Of a stretch of DNA of 64,000 nucleotides, positions 1-10,088 are shown in pieces. A model generated the notes under the pieces. That model did not search any database and was not told the DNA's origin. It saw only the letters and a program-made list of their open reading frames with translations. The stretch spans positions 62,001 to 126,000 of the forward strand of contig NZ_FNUJ01000002.1 in NCBI RefSeq assembly GCF_900107925.1, read 5' to 3'. Position 1 is the stretch's first letter; every line of letters begins with the position of its first letter. The position numbers were made by a program, and so were the translations under genes. This stretch comes from Amycolatopsis pretoriensis. GTDB lineage: Bacteria > Actinomycetota > Actinomycetes > Mycobacteriales > Pseudonocardiaceae.

Positions 1-1
1 C

Positions 2-700
2 ACGATCAGCATCTTCCTGCTCTCGAGCATCCCCCAGCTCATCATCGCGGTGCTGCTGGCGGCGCTGCTCGGGTCCCGGCTGCGCGGCGCGACGGGCTGG
101 CGGGTCGGCATCCTGCTGCCGTACGCGGCCAGCCTCGTCGCCATCGGCATCATCTTCGCCAACCTGTTCGGCCCGAAGTACGGGCTGATCAACGGCGTGC
201 TGCAGACCATCGGGCTGGACCCGGTCGACTGGCAGGCCAGCCGCTTCGGCAGCCACGTCGCGATCGCGATCATGGTCAACTGGCGCTGGACCGGCTACAA
301 CGCGCTCATCGTGCTGGCGGCCATGCAGGCCATCCCGAAGGAACTGCACGAAGCGGCCGTGATCGACGGCGCCGGCACGTGGCGCCGCTTCTGGAACGTC
401 ACGCTGCCGCTGCTCCGGCCGACGCTGGTCTTCGTCACCATCACCTCGACGATCGGCGGCCTGCAGATCTTCACCGAGCCGAAGCTGTTCGACGCCATGC
501 CCGGGTCGAACAACGGCGGGTCCACCAACCAGTTCCAGACCGTGACGCTGTACCTCTATCAGACGGCGTTCCAGAACGCCGATCTCGGCTACGCCTCGGC
601 GATCGCCTGGGTGCTGTTCGTGATCATCGTGCTCATCGCGCTGGTGAACTTCTTCCTCACCGGCCGGATCGCGCGTCCCCAGGCGGTGAAGAAGAAATGA
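2..700 (+). CDS. Sugar ABC transporter permease, CebF/MalF type (5' partial)
   Basis: Inner-membrane permease of a carbohydrate (CUT1) ABC importer. The reading frame is open from the window edge, so the N-terminus is missing and 232 residues are seen. It has several hydrophobic segments and the EAA loop that docks on the ATPase (EAAVIDGAGTWRRFWNVTLP). The TIGGLQIFTEPKLFD stretch resembles CebF-type cellobiose/cellotriose permeases. The stop overlaps the next permease start as ATGA, so the two are translationally coupled. The following GH1 gene supports import of beta-glucosides, an order like cebE-cebF-cebG-bglC of Streptomyces. The solute-binding protein would lie upstream of the window. 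Substrate is inferred. Confidence 0.9.
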   Translation, partial: TISIFLLSSIPQLIIAVLLAALLGSRLRGATGWRVGILLPYAASLVAIGIIFANLFGPKYGLINGVLQTIGLDPVDWQASRFGSHVAIAIMVNWRWTGYNALIVLAAMQAIPKELHEAAVIDGAGTWRRFWNVTLPLLRPTLVFVTITSTIGGLQIFTEPKLFDAMPGSNNGGSTNQFQTVTLYLYQTAFQNADLGYASAIAWVLFVIIVLIALVNFFLTGRIARPQAVKKK

Positions 701-1554
701 CGACACTCCAGAGTGGACTCCGGCGAAGAGTCGCCACGCTCGGCAAGCCCCGCAAGGCGACCTACGTCGTGCTGGCGATCTTCGTGCTCGGTTCGCTGTT
801 CCCGTTCTACTGGTCGTTCCTCGTGGCCAGCCGCGACAACGGGATGCTCACCGAGCGCATCCCGCCGTTCGTGCCCGGCGGCAACTTCTTCGCCAACGCC
901 GCGCGGGTGTTCGACACCGTGCCGTTCTGGAAGGCGCTGGCCAACAGCGTCATCGTGTCCGGCACGGTGACGCTGACGACGGTGCTGTTCTCGTCGCTGG
1001 CCGGGTTCGCCTTCGCGAAACTGCGGTTCCGGGGGCGCAACAAGCTGTTCGTGTTCATCGTCGTCACGCTCGCGGTGCCCACCCAGCTCGGCATCATCCC
1101 GCTGTTCATCGCGATGTCCGAACTGGGCTGGACGGGCAGCCTGACGGCGGTGATCGTGCCCAACCTGGTCACCGCGTTCGGCGTGTTCTGGATGCGGCAG
1201 TACACAGTGGACGCACTGCCGTACGAGCTGATCGAGGCCGCGCGCGTCGACGGCTGCAGCATGATCCGGATCTTCTGGAACGTCTGCCTGCCCGCGGTCC
1301 GGCCGGCTGCGGCGATCCTGGCGATGTTCACGTTCATGATGTCGTGGAACGACTTCCTGTGGCCGCTGGTGGTGCTGGACGCGGGCAACCCGACCGTCCA
1401 GGTGGCGCTGGAGAAGCTGCAGAGCGGTTACTACGTCGACTATTCGCTGGTGCTGGCCGGAACGACCCTGGCCACCATCCCGATCCTCATCGTCTTCGTC
1501 CTCCTCGGCCGCCAGATCGTGGCCGGGATCATGCAAGGAGCCGTGAAAGGGTGA
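697..1554 (+). CDS. Sugar ABC transporter permease, CebG/MalG type
   Basis: Second permease of the same importer, 285 residues, the usual length for MalG-like proteins. The start is the ATG inside the ATGA overlap with the preceding stop; a longer upstream frame exists but would overlap the first permease. It has a hydrophobic N-terminal anchor (VVLAIFVLGSLFPFYWSF), further membrane segments, and the conserved EAA loop (EAARVDGCSMIRIFWNVCLP) in the C-terminal third. It should heterodimerise with the first permease and use an ATPase not present here, probably a shared MsiK-like protein as in other actinomycetes (inference). The GH1 gene follows after 2 nt. Confidence 0.9.
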   Translation: MTTLQSGLRRRVATLGKPRKATYVVLAIFVLGSLFPFYWSFLVASRDNGMLTERIPPFVPGGNFFANAARVFDTVPFWKALANSVIVSGTVTLTTVLFSSLAGFAFAKLRFRGRNKLFVFIVVTLAVPTQLGIIPLFIAMSELGWTGSLTAVIVPNLVTAFGVFWMRQYTVDALPYELIEAARVDGCSMIRIFWNVCLPAVRPAAAILAMFTFMMSWNDFLWPLVVLDAGNPTVQVALEKLQSGYYVDYSLVLAGTTLATIPILIVFVLLGRQIVAGIMQGAVKG

Positions 1555-1556
1555 AC

Positions 1557-2963
1557 ATGTCCGTACATCCCGACAGTGTTCGGACGGAGACCGCGCTGAT
1601 GTTCCCGCCCGGCTTCGTCTGGGGCGCCGCCACCGCGGCGTTCCAGGTGGAAGGGGCCACCACGGCCGACGGCCGCACCGACTCGGTCTGGGACGTCTTC
1701 GCGCGCCGTCCGGGTGCGGTCGTGGGCGGCGACACCGGCGACCCGGCGGCCGACCACTACCGCCGGTACGGCGAGGACGTCGACCTGATGCGCCGGCTCG
1801 GCCTCGGCGCCTACCGGTTCTCGCTGGCCTGGCCCCGGGTCCGGCCGGACGGCGGCGCGCCGAACGCCGCCGGGTTGGCGTTCTACGACCGGCTGGTCGA
1901 CTGCCTGCTGGAGGCCGGCGTCCAGCCGTGGGCGACGCTCTACCACTGGGACCTGCCCCAGGCGCTCGAGGAAAAGGGCGGCTGGACGAACCGGGACACG
2001 GCGTACCGGTTCGCCGAGTACACCGAGACCGTGCTGGCCCGGCTCGGCGACCGCGTCGCCAGCTGGTCGACGCTGAACGAGCCGTGGTGCGCGGCGATGC
2101 TCGGCTACGCGGGCGGCATCCACGCGCCGGGCCGCACCGACCACCCGGCCGCCGTCGCCGCCACGCACCACCTGCTGCTGGGCCACGGGCTGGCGATGGA
2201 CATCATCCGGCGGCACGCGCCGGGCGTCCCGGCCGGGATCACGCTCAACCTGTACCCGGTCGCCCCGCACGACCCGGCGAACGTCACCGACGTCGCCGCG
2301 GCCCGGCGCATCGACGGCCTGCAGAACCGGCTGTTCCTCGACCCGGTCCTGCGCGGCGGCTACCCGGACGACCTGGTCACCGACCTGGCCCCGTTCGGCC
2401 TCGCCGACGTGGTGCGCGAGGAGGACGCGGCGATCATCGCGGCGCACGTCGACTGGCTGGGCGTGAACTACTACCGCGACTACCGGGTGGCGGGCCGCCC
2501 GGTGCCGGGCAGCGAGCCGGCGGGCCCGGAGTGGGTCGGAGCGGGCGACGTCCACTTCGTCCCGGACCCGGCGGCCCCGAGGACGGACTCGGGCTGGGAG
2601 GTCCAGCCGGCCGGCCTGACGGAGTCGTTGCTGCAGGTCCACCGCGGCTACCGCCGGGTACCGCTGTACATCACGGAGAACGGCGCGGCCTACCCGGACG
2701 TGGTGGCCGACGGCGGCGACATCGTCGACACCGACCGGGTGGCGTTCCTGGACTCCCACCTACGGGCAGCACACGACGCATTGGCGGCGGGGGTGGACCT
2801 GCGCGGGTACTTCTACTGGTCGCTGCTGGACAACTTCGAGTGGGCGGAGGGGTACGCGAAGAGGTTCGGTCTGGTCCACGTGGACTACGCAACGCAGCGA
2901 CGGACGCCGAAGCAGAGTGCGCACTGGTACTCCCGGGTGATCGGCTTGAACGGCCTGGGCTGA
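1557..2963 (+). CDS. GH1 family beta-glucosidase
   Basis: Intracellular retaining beta-glucosidase, 468 residues, full length for GH1. The N-terminal FPPGFVWGAATAAFQVEG signature is present. The acid/base glutamate lies in TLNEPW (E175) and the nucleophile in ITENGAA (E374); WSLLDNFEW near the C-terminus is the usual GH1 aglycone-site motif. ATG 1557 is chosen because AAAGGG sits 5 nt upstream; an in-frame GTG at 1551 is the alternative. No signal peptide is visible, so it should cleave cellobiose or related disaccharides after uptake by the two permeases. It is last in the operon and followed by two strong hairpins. Confidence 0.93.
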   Translation: MSVHPDSVRTETALMFPPGFVWGAATAAFQVEGATTADGRTDSVWDVFARRPGAVVGGDTGDPAADHYRRYGEDVDLMRRLGLGAYRFSLAWPRVRPDGGAPNAAGLAFYDRLVDCLLEAGVQPWATLYHWDLPQALEEKGGWTNRDTAYRFAEYTETVLARLGDRVASWSTLNEPWCAAMLGYAGGIHAPGRTDHPAAVAATHHLLLGHGLAMDIIRRHAPGVPAGITLNLYPVAPHDPANVTDVAAARRIDGLQNRLFLDPVLRGGYPDDLVTDLAPFGLADVVREEDAAIIAAHVDWLGVNYYRDYRVAGRPVPGSEPAGPEWVGAGDVHFVPDPAAPRTDSGWEVQPAGLTESLLQVHRGYRRVPLYITENGAAYPDVVADGGDIVDTDRVAFLDSHLRAAHDALAAGVDLRGYFYWSLLDNFEWAEGYAKRFGLVHVDYATQRRTPKQSAHWYSRVIGLNGLG

Positions 2964-2968
2964 GACGC

Positions 2969-3000
2969 CGGGCGGGCCACCGGCGCGGGTGGCCCGCCCG
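2969..3000 (+). terminator. Terminator hairpin after the beta-glucoside operon
   Basis: A perfect 13-bp GC-rich stem (2969-2981 paired with 2988-3000, 6-nt loop) begins 5 nt after the GH1 stop. There is no U-tract, as is common in high-GC actinomycetes. Confidence 0.8.
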
Positions 3001-3014
3001 GGTGGGTGAGGGGT

Positions 3015-3047
3015 GCGGCCGGGCCCGAGGGATCCGGGCCCGGCCGC
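3015..3047. terminator. Second strong hairpin behind the GH1 gene
   Basis: A perfect 13-bp stem (3015-3027 with 3035-3047, 7-nt loop). It probably backs up the preceding terminator. Confidence 0.65.
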
Positions 3048-3066
3048 CAGCCTCGTCAGATGGCCC

Positions 3067-3108
3067 GAATGCCTCATTCGGGACATCCGACGCCCCCAAT
3101 GCGCCATT
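3067..3108. repeat. Degenerate copies of the GAATG-N3-CATTC intergenic palindrome
   Basis: GAATG-CCT-CATTC (3067-3079) and AATG-CGC-CATT (3098-3108) match the core of the TGAATGA-type palindromes at 17862-17916 and 52095-52137. They look like decayed members of that family. The rest of 3110-3360 shows no gene. Confidence 0.45.
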
Positions 3109-3361
3109 CGCGACACCACTCGGCCGGGTTGGCTCCACGGGCCCGCCGGCCGACTTCGCAGGCCGCCCACGCCAACGTCGAGACGCAAGGGGAACTCGAG
3201 AACGGCCACGGACGAGAACCCAGACTCCCCCGCACCCCGATCCGAAGCCAGAACACGGCCGGCAACACCGGGTCAAGGCATCTTTCCCGCCTTGACGCGG
3301 TGTTACCGGCCGTAGTCACAATGACAGCTTCGGGGTGCCGGAAGGGCTTTTAGAAACCCGC

Positions 3362-3770
3362 CTACCAAGACGCGGCAGGGCGCGGCAGAGGCGCGATGGG
3401 GCAGGGCAGAGACGCGGCAGGCCGGGCACAGACGAGGCAGGGTTCGGCGTAGACGCGGCATGGCTGGCACCGACACGGCAGGGCTGAGTAAAGGCGCGAC
3501 TGGCTGGGGACAGGCGCGGCAGAGCTGGGGACGGGCGCGGCAAGGCTCGGCAGAGCTGGGGACAGGCGCAGCAGGGCTAGGCAGAGGCTCAACAGGGCCG
3601 AGCACAAGCGCAGCAAGACGCGGCAGAGCTGAGGACAGGCGCAACAGGGCTAGGCAGAGGCCCAACAGGGCTCAGCACGAGCGCAGCAGTGGCCCGACCG
3701 GACGCGGGACAAGCGCAGCAACGCCCGGCAGAGCCGCGGCCGGCCCAGCATAGGTGCGGCAAGGCTGGGA
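3362..3770. repeat. Degenerate purine-rich repeat region (GGCAGAGCTGGGGACAGG-like)
   Basis: About 410 nt of imperfect short repeats built from units such as GCGCGGCAGAGC, TGGGGACAGGCGC and CAGGGCTAGGCAGAGGC, with no constant period. Several frames stay open on both strands only because the composition is biased. No ribosome site or recognisable protein was found, so it is called a repeat and not a gene. It fills most of the space before the dehydratase at 3828. Confidence 0.6.
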
Positions 3771-3827
3771 AGGCAGAGCGGGCAAAGAGGCGTGCATTCC
3801 GCCGCCCCCGTTGCCAAACTGTCCGGT

Positions 3828-5594
3828 ATGGGACTGCGCAGCGAAGCTTGGTTCAACAACCCCGCCGACCCCGGGATGACCGCCCTCTACCTGGAGCGCT
3901 ACATGAACTGGGGCCTCACCCGCGAAGAACTGCAGTCCGGCAAACCCATCATCGGCATCGCCCAGACCGGCTCGGACCTCTCCCCCTGCAACCGGCACCA
4001 CCTGCAGCTCGCCGACCGCACCCGGGAGGGCATCCGGGAAGCCGGCGGTATCGCCATCGAGTTCCCGGTCCACCCCATCCAGGAAACGGGCAAGCGCCCG
4101 ACCGCCGCCCTGGATCGGAACCTCGCCTACCTCGGGCTCGTCGAGACCCTCTACGGCTACCCCATCGACGGCGTCGTCCTCACCACCGGGTGCGACAAGA
4201 CCACCCCCGCCTGCCTGATGGCGGCCGCGACCGTCGACGTCCCCGCCATCGTGCTGTCCGGCGGCCCCATGCTCAACGGCTGGCACAACGGCGAACGCAC
4301 CGGGTCCGGGACCATCGTCTGGAAGGCGCGCGAACTGCTCGCCGCGGGCGAAATCGACGACGCCGGGTTCATGGAGCTCGTCGCCTCCTCGGCCCCTTCG
4401 CCCGGCCACTGCAACACCATGGGCACCGCCTCGACGATGAACGCGCTCGCCGAAGCGCTCGGGATGAGCCTGCCCGGCTGCGCCGCCATCCCCGCCCCGC
4501 ACCGCGACCGCGCGCGGATGGCCTACCTGACCGGGCTGAGGATCGTCGAGCTGGTGCGCGAGGACCTCAAGCCGTCGGACATCCTGACCCGCGAAGCGTT
4601 CGAGAACGCCATCGTCGTCAGCTCGGCGATCGGTGGCTCGACCAACGCGCCCATCCACATCGGCGCGATCGCCCGGCACGTCGGCGTCGAGCTGCCCCTC
4701 GAAGACTGGCAGCGCCTCGGGCACGCCGTCCCGCTGCTGGTCGACCTCCAGCCGGCCGGCAAGTACCTCGGCGAGGAGTTCCACCGCGCGGGCGGCGTCC
4801 CCGCCGTCGTGCACGAGCTGATGCGGCACGGCCTGATCCACGAAGCCGCCCGCACGGTCAACGGCCGCACGCTCGGCGACAACTGCCGCGCCGCCGAGGC
4901 CGGCGACCGCGACGTCATCCGGACCTTCGGCACCGCCCTCACCGAAGACGCCGGGTTCCTGGTCCTCAAGGGCAACCTCTTCGACGCGGCGATCATGAAG
5001 TCCAGCGTGATCTCACCCGAGTTCCGCCGCCGCTACCTGGCCGGCGGCGTCTACGAGGGCACCGCCGTCGTGTTCGACGGCCCCGAGGACTACCACGCCC
5101 GCATCGACGACCCGGACCTCGGCGTCGACGAGCACTCGCTGCTCGTCATGCGCGGCACCGGCCCGCTCGGCTACCCGGGCTCGGCGGAGGTGGTCAACAT
5201 GCGGCCGCCGGCGGAGCTGATCAAGCGCGGCATCCACGAGCTGCCGTGCCTCGGCGACGGCCGCCAGTCCGGAACGTCCGGTTCGCCGTCGATCCTCAAC
5301 GCCTCCCCCGAAGCCGCCGCGGGCGGCGGGCTGGCCGTGCTGCGCACCGGCGACCGCGTGCGCATCGACCTCGCCGCCGGCACCGCCGACGTCCTGATCC
5401 CCGGCGAAGAGCTCGCGCTGCGCCACAAGGAGCTGGCCGAGGCCGGCGGGTACCCGGTCCCGGACGCGCAGACGCCGTGGCAGGAGATCCAGCGGTCGAT
5501 GGTCGACCAGCTCTGCGACGGCATGGTGCTGCGCCCGGCGGTGGCCTACCAGCGGATCGCGAAGACGAAAGGCATCCCCCGCGACAACCACTAG
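3828..5594 (+). CDS. IlvD/Edd family dehydratase, L-arabonate/D-xylonate type
   Basis: Iron-sulfur dehydratase of about 588 residues that removes water from a sugar acid or dihydroxy acid to give a 2-keto product. Close sequence features of the pentonate dehydratases are visible: [19 protein letters not shown] near the N-terminus, then [16 protein letters not shown] and [12 protein letters not shown]. The three cysteines C54, C122 and C195 would hold the 2Fe-2S cluster, and K124 would be the carbamylated lysine (family knowledge). ATG 3828 matches family starts although no good ribosome site precedes it; a GTG at 3792 would add 12 residues. It stands alone, without sugar dehydrogenase or lactonase genes, so the exact substrate is not settled. 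Confidence 0.85.
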   Translation: MGLRSEAWFNNPADPGMTALYLERYMNWGLTREELQSGKPIIGIAQTGSDLSPCNRHHLQLADRTREGIREAGGIAIEFPVHPIQETGKRPTAALDRNLAYLGLVETLYGYPIDGVVLTTGCDKTTPACLMAAATVDVPAIVLSGGPMLNGWHNGERTGSGTIVWKARELLAAGEIDDAGFMELVASSAPSPGHCNTMGTASTMNALAEALGMSLPGCAAIPAPHRDRARMAYLTGLRIVELVREDLKPSDILTREAFENAIVVSSAIGGSTNAPIHIGAIARHVGVELPLEDWQRLGHAVPLLVDLQPAGKYLGEEFHRAGGVPAVVHELMRHGLIHEAARTVNGRTLGDNCRAAEAGDRDVIRTFGTALTEDAGFLVLKGNLFDAAIMKSSVISPEFRRRYLAGGVYEGTAVVFDGPEDYHARIDDPDLGVDEHSLLVMRGTGPLGYPGSAEVVNMRPPAELIKRGIHELPCLGDGRQSGTSGSPSILNASPEAAAGGGLAVLRTGDRVRIDLAAGTADVLIPGEELALRHKELAEAGGYPVPDAQTPWQEIQRSMVDQLCDGMVLRPAVAYQRIAKTKGIPRDNH

Positions 5595-5620
5595 CGGCAC
5601 TTTCACGTGAAAGTGCCGCT
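5593..5620. terminator. Perfect 28-nt palindrome with CTTTCACGTGAAAG core
   Basis: Two 14-nt arms meet without a loop and overlap the TAG stop of the dehydratase. It is probably its terminator. The same core recurs inside a 34-nt palindrome at 20975-21008. Confidence 0.7.
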
Positions 5621-5643
5621 TTGGACGCGGCGGGAGGGGGTAC
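5619..5643 (+). promoter_or_regulatory. Candidate SigB/SigF-type promoter for the DUF3040 gene
   Basis: CTTT-N15-GGGTAC, one mismatch to the GTTT box. The -35 element begins within the last bases of the terminator palindrome. Confidence 0.5.
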
Positions 5644-5673
5644 CCCTGCGGTAGCCGAGGCGAGGAGGCCACC

Positions 5674-5981
5674 ATGCTGCCGGAGCGAGAACGCCACGCC
5701 CTGCGCGAGATCGAGGCGGAGCTGCAGGCGAGCGATCCCGCGTTCGCCGCCGCTTTCGCCGGCCGCACCCTGCGCGAGGCCAAGCGGTGGAACCTGCTGC
5801 TCGTGCTGTGCGACGTCACCGCGGCGGTCATGCTCGTCGTCGGCCTGTTCGCCCGCGACGCCGCGCTCGTGCTCTGGGGCACGGTCGGGGCCGGAGCGCT
5901 GGTCGCGTGGCACATCGCCCGCTCCGAAACGGCCGCCGAGTCCACTCAGGACGGCACCCCGGCGGCCGGGTCCACAGTGGA

Positions 5982-5985
<4 letters not shown>
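5674..5985 (+). CDS. DUF3040 small membrane protein
   Basis: A 103-residue protein. The charged N-terminal helix (MLPERERHALREIEAELQ) followed by two closely spaced hydrophobic segments (about residues 37-74) is the DUF3040 pattern of actinobacteria. The function of the family is unknown. The start has a purine-rich GAGGCGAGGAGG just upstream. A SigB-like promoter precedes it, placing it with the stress genes that follow. Its TAG overlaps the stop of the convergent malic enzyme gene by 4 nt (CTAG). Confidence 0.8.
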
Positions 5986-7109
<1,124 letters not shown>

Positions 7110-7118
7110 ACCCGCGGG

Positions 7119-7144
7119 GTACCCGGGCCGCGCGGGGAGGAATC
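7119..7144 (-). promoter_or_regulatory. Candidate SigB/SigF-type promoter for malic enzyme
   Basis: On the minus strand, GATT-N16-GGGTAC ends 9 nt before the ATG. The -35 box has one mismatch. Confidence 0.45.
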
Positions 7145-7152
7145 ACCGTCGC

Positions 7153-7569
7153 TCAGTCGTAGGACAGGGCTTCGACGAGCTCGCCGGCCGTCGGGTTCGT
7201 CAGCGCCCGGGCGACATCGGCCTGCGCGACGATGCCGACGAGGTCGTGCCCGTCGATCACCGGCAGCCGGCGCACGCGGTGCTCGGACATGGTCCGCAGG
7301 ATCTCCTCGGCGCCGTCGTCCGCGCCGATCGTCACGACCTCGCCCTGCGCCAGGTCGCCGACGCGGATCGCGCGCGGGTCCTTGCCCTCGGCCAGCACCT
7401 TCACCACGATGTCGCGGTCGGTGACCATGCCCTTCAGCCGGTCGTCCTCGCCGCAGATGGGCAGCGCGCCGACGTTCAGGCGGGCCATCGTCCGGGCGGC
7501 GTCGTGCACGGTGTCCGACGCCCGGGCGCAGGTCGCGTCGGACGTCATGATCTCGCGTGCGGTGGTCAT
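7153..7569 (-). CDS. CBS-domain protein, Hrp1-like
   Basis: A 138-residue protein made of two CBS motifs and nothing else (about residues 7-62 and 72-128), as in the hypoxic response protein Hrp1 of mycobacteria. The repeated GMVTDRDIVVKV and GIVAQADVARAL ends of each motif are clear. Such proteins bind adenine nucleotides or zinc and are usually induced by stress or low oxygen (family knowledge); the ligand here is unknown. AAGGAG lies a few bases before the ATG. The upstream GGGTAG box has only a weak -35 partner. Confidence 0.85.
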   Translation of the reverse strand: MTTAREIMTSDATCARASDTVHDAARTMARLNVGALPICGEDDRLKGMVTDRDIVVKVLAEGKDPRAIRVGDLAQGEVVTIGADDGAEEILRTMSEHRVRRLPVIDGHDLVGIVAQADVARALTNPTAGELVEALSYD

Positions 7570-7622
7570 CGTGAACTCCTTCCGTTCTCGAGCGTCACCG
7601 CGCGGCTACCCGGGGCCCGCGG

Positions 7623-7648
7623 GTTTACCCGCCCGCCCCGGCGGGAAA
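7623..7648 (+). promoter_or_regulatory. Candidate SigB/SigF-type promoter for udgX
   Basis: GTTT-N16-GGGAAA, 10 nt before the ATG. The -35 is exact and the -10 deviates from GGGTA. Confidence 0.35.
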
Positions 7649-7658
7649 TTCCCGGCAC

Positions 7659-8291
7659 ATGGCCGATACCCGCGGTGCCGAGCCGCCGGACACCACCGAT
7701 CTCGACCGGTTGCGGTCGGCGGCGGCCGGCTGTCACGGGTGCGCCCTGTACCAGGACGCCACGCAGACCGTCTTCGGCGAAGGTAGCAAGCGCGCGAAGG
7801 TGCTGGTCGTCGGCGAACAGCCGGGTGACAAGGAGGACCTCGCCGGCGAGCCGTTCGTCGGGCCGGCCGGGAAGCTCCTGGACCGCGCCTTCGAAGAGGC
7901 CGGGTTCGACCGGAAAGCCCTGTACGTCACCAACGCGGTCAAGCACTTCAAGTTCAAGCGCGACGAACGCGGGAAGCGCCGCATCCACCAGAAGCCCGGC
8001 CGCACCGAGGTCGTCGCCTGCCGGCCGTGGCTGCTGGCGGAGCTGCGCGCCGTGCGCCCCGACCTGGTGCTGCTGCTGGGCGCGACGGCCGCGCAGTCGG
8101 TGCTGGGCACCAAGTTCAAGCTGACGGCCCACCGCGGCGAACCGGTGGAGGCGCCTGAGGACGTGGCCGACCTGGTGCCGTCCGCGGTCGCGACCGTGCA
8201 CCCGTCGGCGATCCTGCGTGCCCCTGACCGCGACGAGGCCTACGCGGCCTTCGTCCAGGACCTCAAGGCCGCGCACGACCTGCTCAAATGA
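7659..8291 (+). CDS. udgX: UdgX-type uracil-DNA glycosylase
   Basis: Uracil-DNA glycosylase of family 4 architecture, 210 residues. Motif A is GEQPGDKEDLAGEPFVGPAG and motif B is HPSAILRA. The insertion loop KRRIH (residues 106-110) is the UdgX hallmark; in the mycobacterial enzyme the loop histidine forms a covalent bond with the abasic sugar, so H110 is the predicted trapping residue. Cluster ligands visible are C25, C28 and C121; where family 4 enzymes have a cysteine in VTNVVKC, this protein has VTNAVKH, so H95 may replace it (inference). It converges on the polymerase gene of the NHEJ set, overlapping by 8 nt. Confidence 0.9.
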   Translation: MADTRGAEPPDTTDLDRLRSAAAGCHGCALYQDATQTVFGEGSKRAKVLVVGEQPGDKEDLAGEPFVGPAGKLLDRAFEEAGFDRKALYVTNAVKHFKFKRDERGKRRIHQKPGRTEVVACRPWLLAELRAVRPDLVLLLGATAAQSVLGTKFKLTAHRGEPVEAPEDVADLVPSAVATVHPSAILRAPDRDEAYAAFVQDLKAAHDLLK

Positions 8292-9147
8292 GCCGCTTCA
8301 ACGCCGTCGCGGCCGACGCCGCGTGCGCGTCCAGGTCCCGCCACGGGTCGTCTTTGCGCGCCAGGCGCTGCTTCTCCTTCGCCAGGCTCCACCCCGCCGG
8401 GTCCGCCTTGCCCAGCTCGCGCCAGTCCAGCGGGGTGGCCGCCGCCGCGCCCGGGCGGGCGCGCAGCGAGTACGGCGCGACGAACGTCTGCGCGTAGCCG
8501 TTGCGGTTGGCGTCCAGGAAGATCCGGTCGCCGCGCTTGTCCTTGCGCTGGGCCGTCGTCAGCCGGTCCGGGTCGTCGGCGGCCACGTTGTCGGCCAACA
8601 CGCGGGACAGTTCGAGCACGGTTTCGGTGTCCGCCTTCGCGTCCAGCGGCGCGAGCACGTGGAAGCCGCGGCCGCCGGTCGCCTGCACGAACGGCGTCAG
8701 CCCGGCCTTCTCGTAGTGGTCGCGGATCCGCCGCGCGACCGCGCGCAGCTCGGCGACCGGCGTGCCGTCCGGCGGGTCGAGGTCGAGCACCAGCCGGTCC
8801 GGCCGCTCCGGCGCGGCCACGGTGGACAGCCAGACGTGGAACTCCAGCGTGCCCTGCCCGGCCAGGTACTCCAGGGTTTCGGCGTCCTCGCAGACGACGT
8901 AGTCGTCGGTCCCGCCATCGCGCCGGGGAACGCTCTCGACACGGATCGAGTCCGGGAAGTGCTCCCCCGGGTGCTTCTGGAACCAGCCCTGGCCCTCGAT
9001 GCCGTCGGGGTAGCGCCGCAGCGTCAGCGGGCGGCCGCGCAGGTGCGGCACCATGACGTCGGCGACCGCGCGGTAGTACTCGACGACGTCGCCCTTCGTC
9101 AGCCCGTCGCCGGGGTAGTACACCTTGTCCGCGTGGGAAATCTTCAT
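8284..9147 (-). CDS. NHEJ DNA polymerase/primase (LigD polymerase domain, stand-alone)
   Basis: A 287-residue archaeo-eukaryotic-primase-type polymerase that fills ends during non-homologous end joining. It starts directly with KISHADKVYYP, the usual beginning of LigD POL domains. The catalytic aspartates lie in LVLDLDPPDG (D122, D124), and TGGRGFHV (H163) follows. No ligase or phosphoesterase domain is fused. Its ATG overlaps the stop of the ligase gene (ATGA), so Ku, ligase and polymerase form one coupled operon. ATG 9147 is chosen over longer frames for this overlap and the domain start. Confidence 0.9.
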   Translation of the reverse strand: MKISHADKVYYPGDGLTKGDVVEYYRAVADVMVPHLRGRPLTLRRYPDGIEGQGWFQKHPGEHFPDSIRVESVPRRDGGTDDYVVCEDAETLEYLAGQGTLEFHVWLSTVAAPERPDRLVLDLDPPDGTPVAELRAVARRIRDHYEKAGLTPFVQATGGRGFHVLAPLDAKADTETVLELSRVLADNVAADDPDRLTTAQRKDKRGDRIFLDANRNGYAQTFVAPYSLRARPGAAAATPLDWRELGKADPAGWSLAKEKQRLARKDDPWRDLDAHAASAATALKRLI

Positions 9148-10088
9148 CCGCGCTCCCGCACGACGTCCGCCGCCTTCTTGTCTTCGCGCAGCCCGGCGAA
9201 CCGCGGGTGCCGCAGCCGCCCGTCGCGCGTCCATTCGGAGAAGCCGATCTGCGCGACGAGGTCCGGCCGGACCCAGTGCGCACCGGTTTCCCCGACCGCC
9301 TCGGCGAACGGGGACTCCCGGGTCTCGCGCTCCCGCAGCCGGGCGTGCAGGGACGCCAGGAGCCGCTCGTCGAACCCGGTGCCGACCTTGCCGGCGTACT
9401 TGAGGACGCCGTCCTCGTGGTAGCCGAGCAACAGGGCGCCGAAGCCGTGGCGGGCGCCCTGCGGGTCGGTGAAGCCGCCGATGACGAGCTCCTGCCCCTG
9501 CGCGCACTTGAACTTCAGCCAGTCGGGGGACCGTCCGTGGTGGTACGGCGCGTCCGCCCGCTTGGCGATGACGCCTTCCCAGCCGCGCCGGCAGGCCTCC
9601 GCGTAGAACTTCTCGCCCTCGGTGTTGCGGTGGGCCGAGAGCCGCAGCGGGTCGGCGAAGTCGAACGCGTCGCGCAGCAACGCCTTCCGCTGCCGCAGGG
9701 GCAACGCGGTCGTGTCGTGGTCGTCGTAGTACAGCAGGTCGAACAGGTAGTAGTAGACGCGCACGCCGGTGGCCCGCGCGCGATCCGGGTCGCTGATGTG
9801 GATCCGCGGCTGCAGCGCCGCGAAGCTGGTGCCGGCGCCGTCGAACGCGACGATTTCGCCGTCCGCCACGAACCGCGGGCCGCCCTGGGCCGCCAGCGCT
9901 TCGACGAGCTCCGGGTAGGCGTTGTCCATCACCTTGTGGTTGCGCGAGTAGAGCGTCGGCGTGCCCGAATCGCGCACGCAGATCGCCCGGACACCGTCGA
10001 GCTTGCGCTCGAAGATCCAGTCGTCGTCGGAGAAGCGGCGGTCGGTGAGCGTGGCCAAGGTGGGTTCGCGCCAGCCCGGTCCACTCAC
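9144..10088 (-). CDS. ATP-dependent DNA ligase (LigD ligase domain/LigC type)
   Basis: Seals nicks and double-strand breaks, 314 residues. The adenylation motif is ERKLDGVRA with K29 as the predicted AMP-carrying lysine. The FVADGEIVAFD, WEGVIAKR and DWLKFK blocks are nucleotidyltransferase motifs III-V, followed by an OB fold ending in HPRFAGLREDK. The length fits a ligase domain without polymerase or nuclease. The GTG start overlaps the Ku stop as GTGA and its stop overlaps the polymerase ATG, so it sits in the middle of a coupled three-gene set. Confidence 0.92.
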   Translation of the reverse strand: MSGPGWREPTLATLTDRRFSDDDWIFERKLDGVRAICVRDSGTPTLYSRNHKVMDNAYPELVEALAAQGGPRFVADGEIVAFDGAGTSFAALQPRIHISDPDRARATGVRVYYYLFDLLYYDDHDTTALPLRQRKALLRDAFDFADPLRLSAHRNTEGEKFYAEACRRGWEGVIAKRADAPYHHGRSPDWLKFKCAQGQELVIGGFTDPQGARHGFGALLLGYHEDGVLKYAGKVGTGFDERLLASLHARLRERETRESPFAEAVGETGAHWVRPDLVAQIGFSEWTRDGRLRHPRFAGLREDKKAADVVRERG

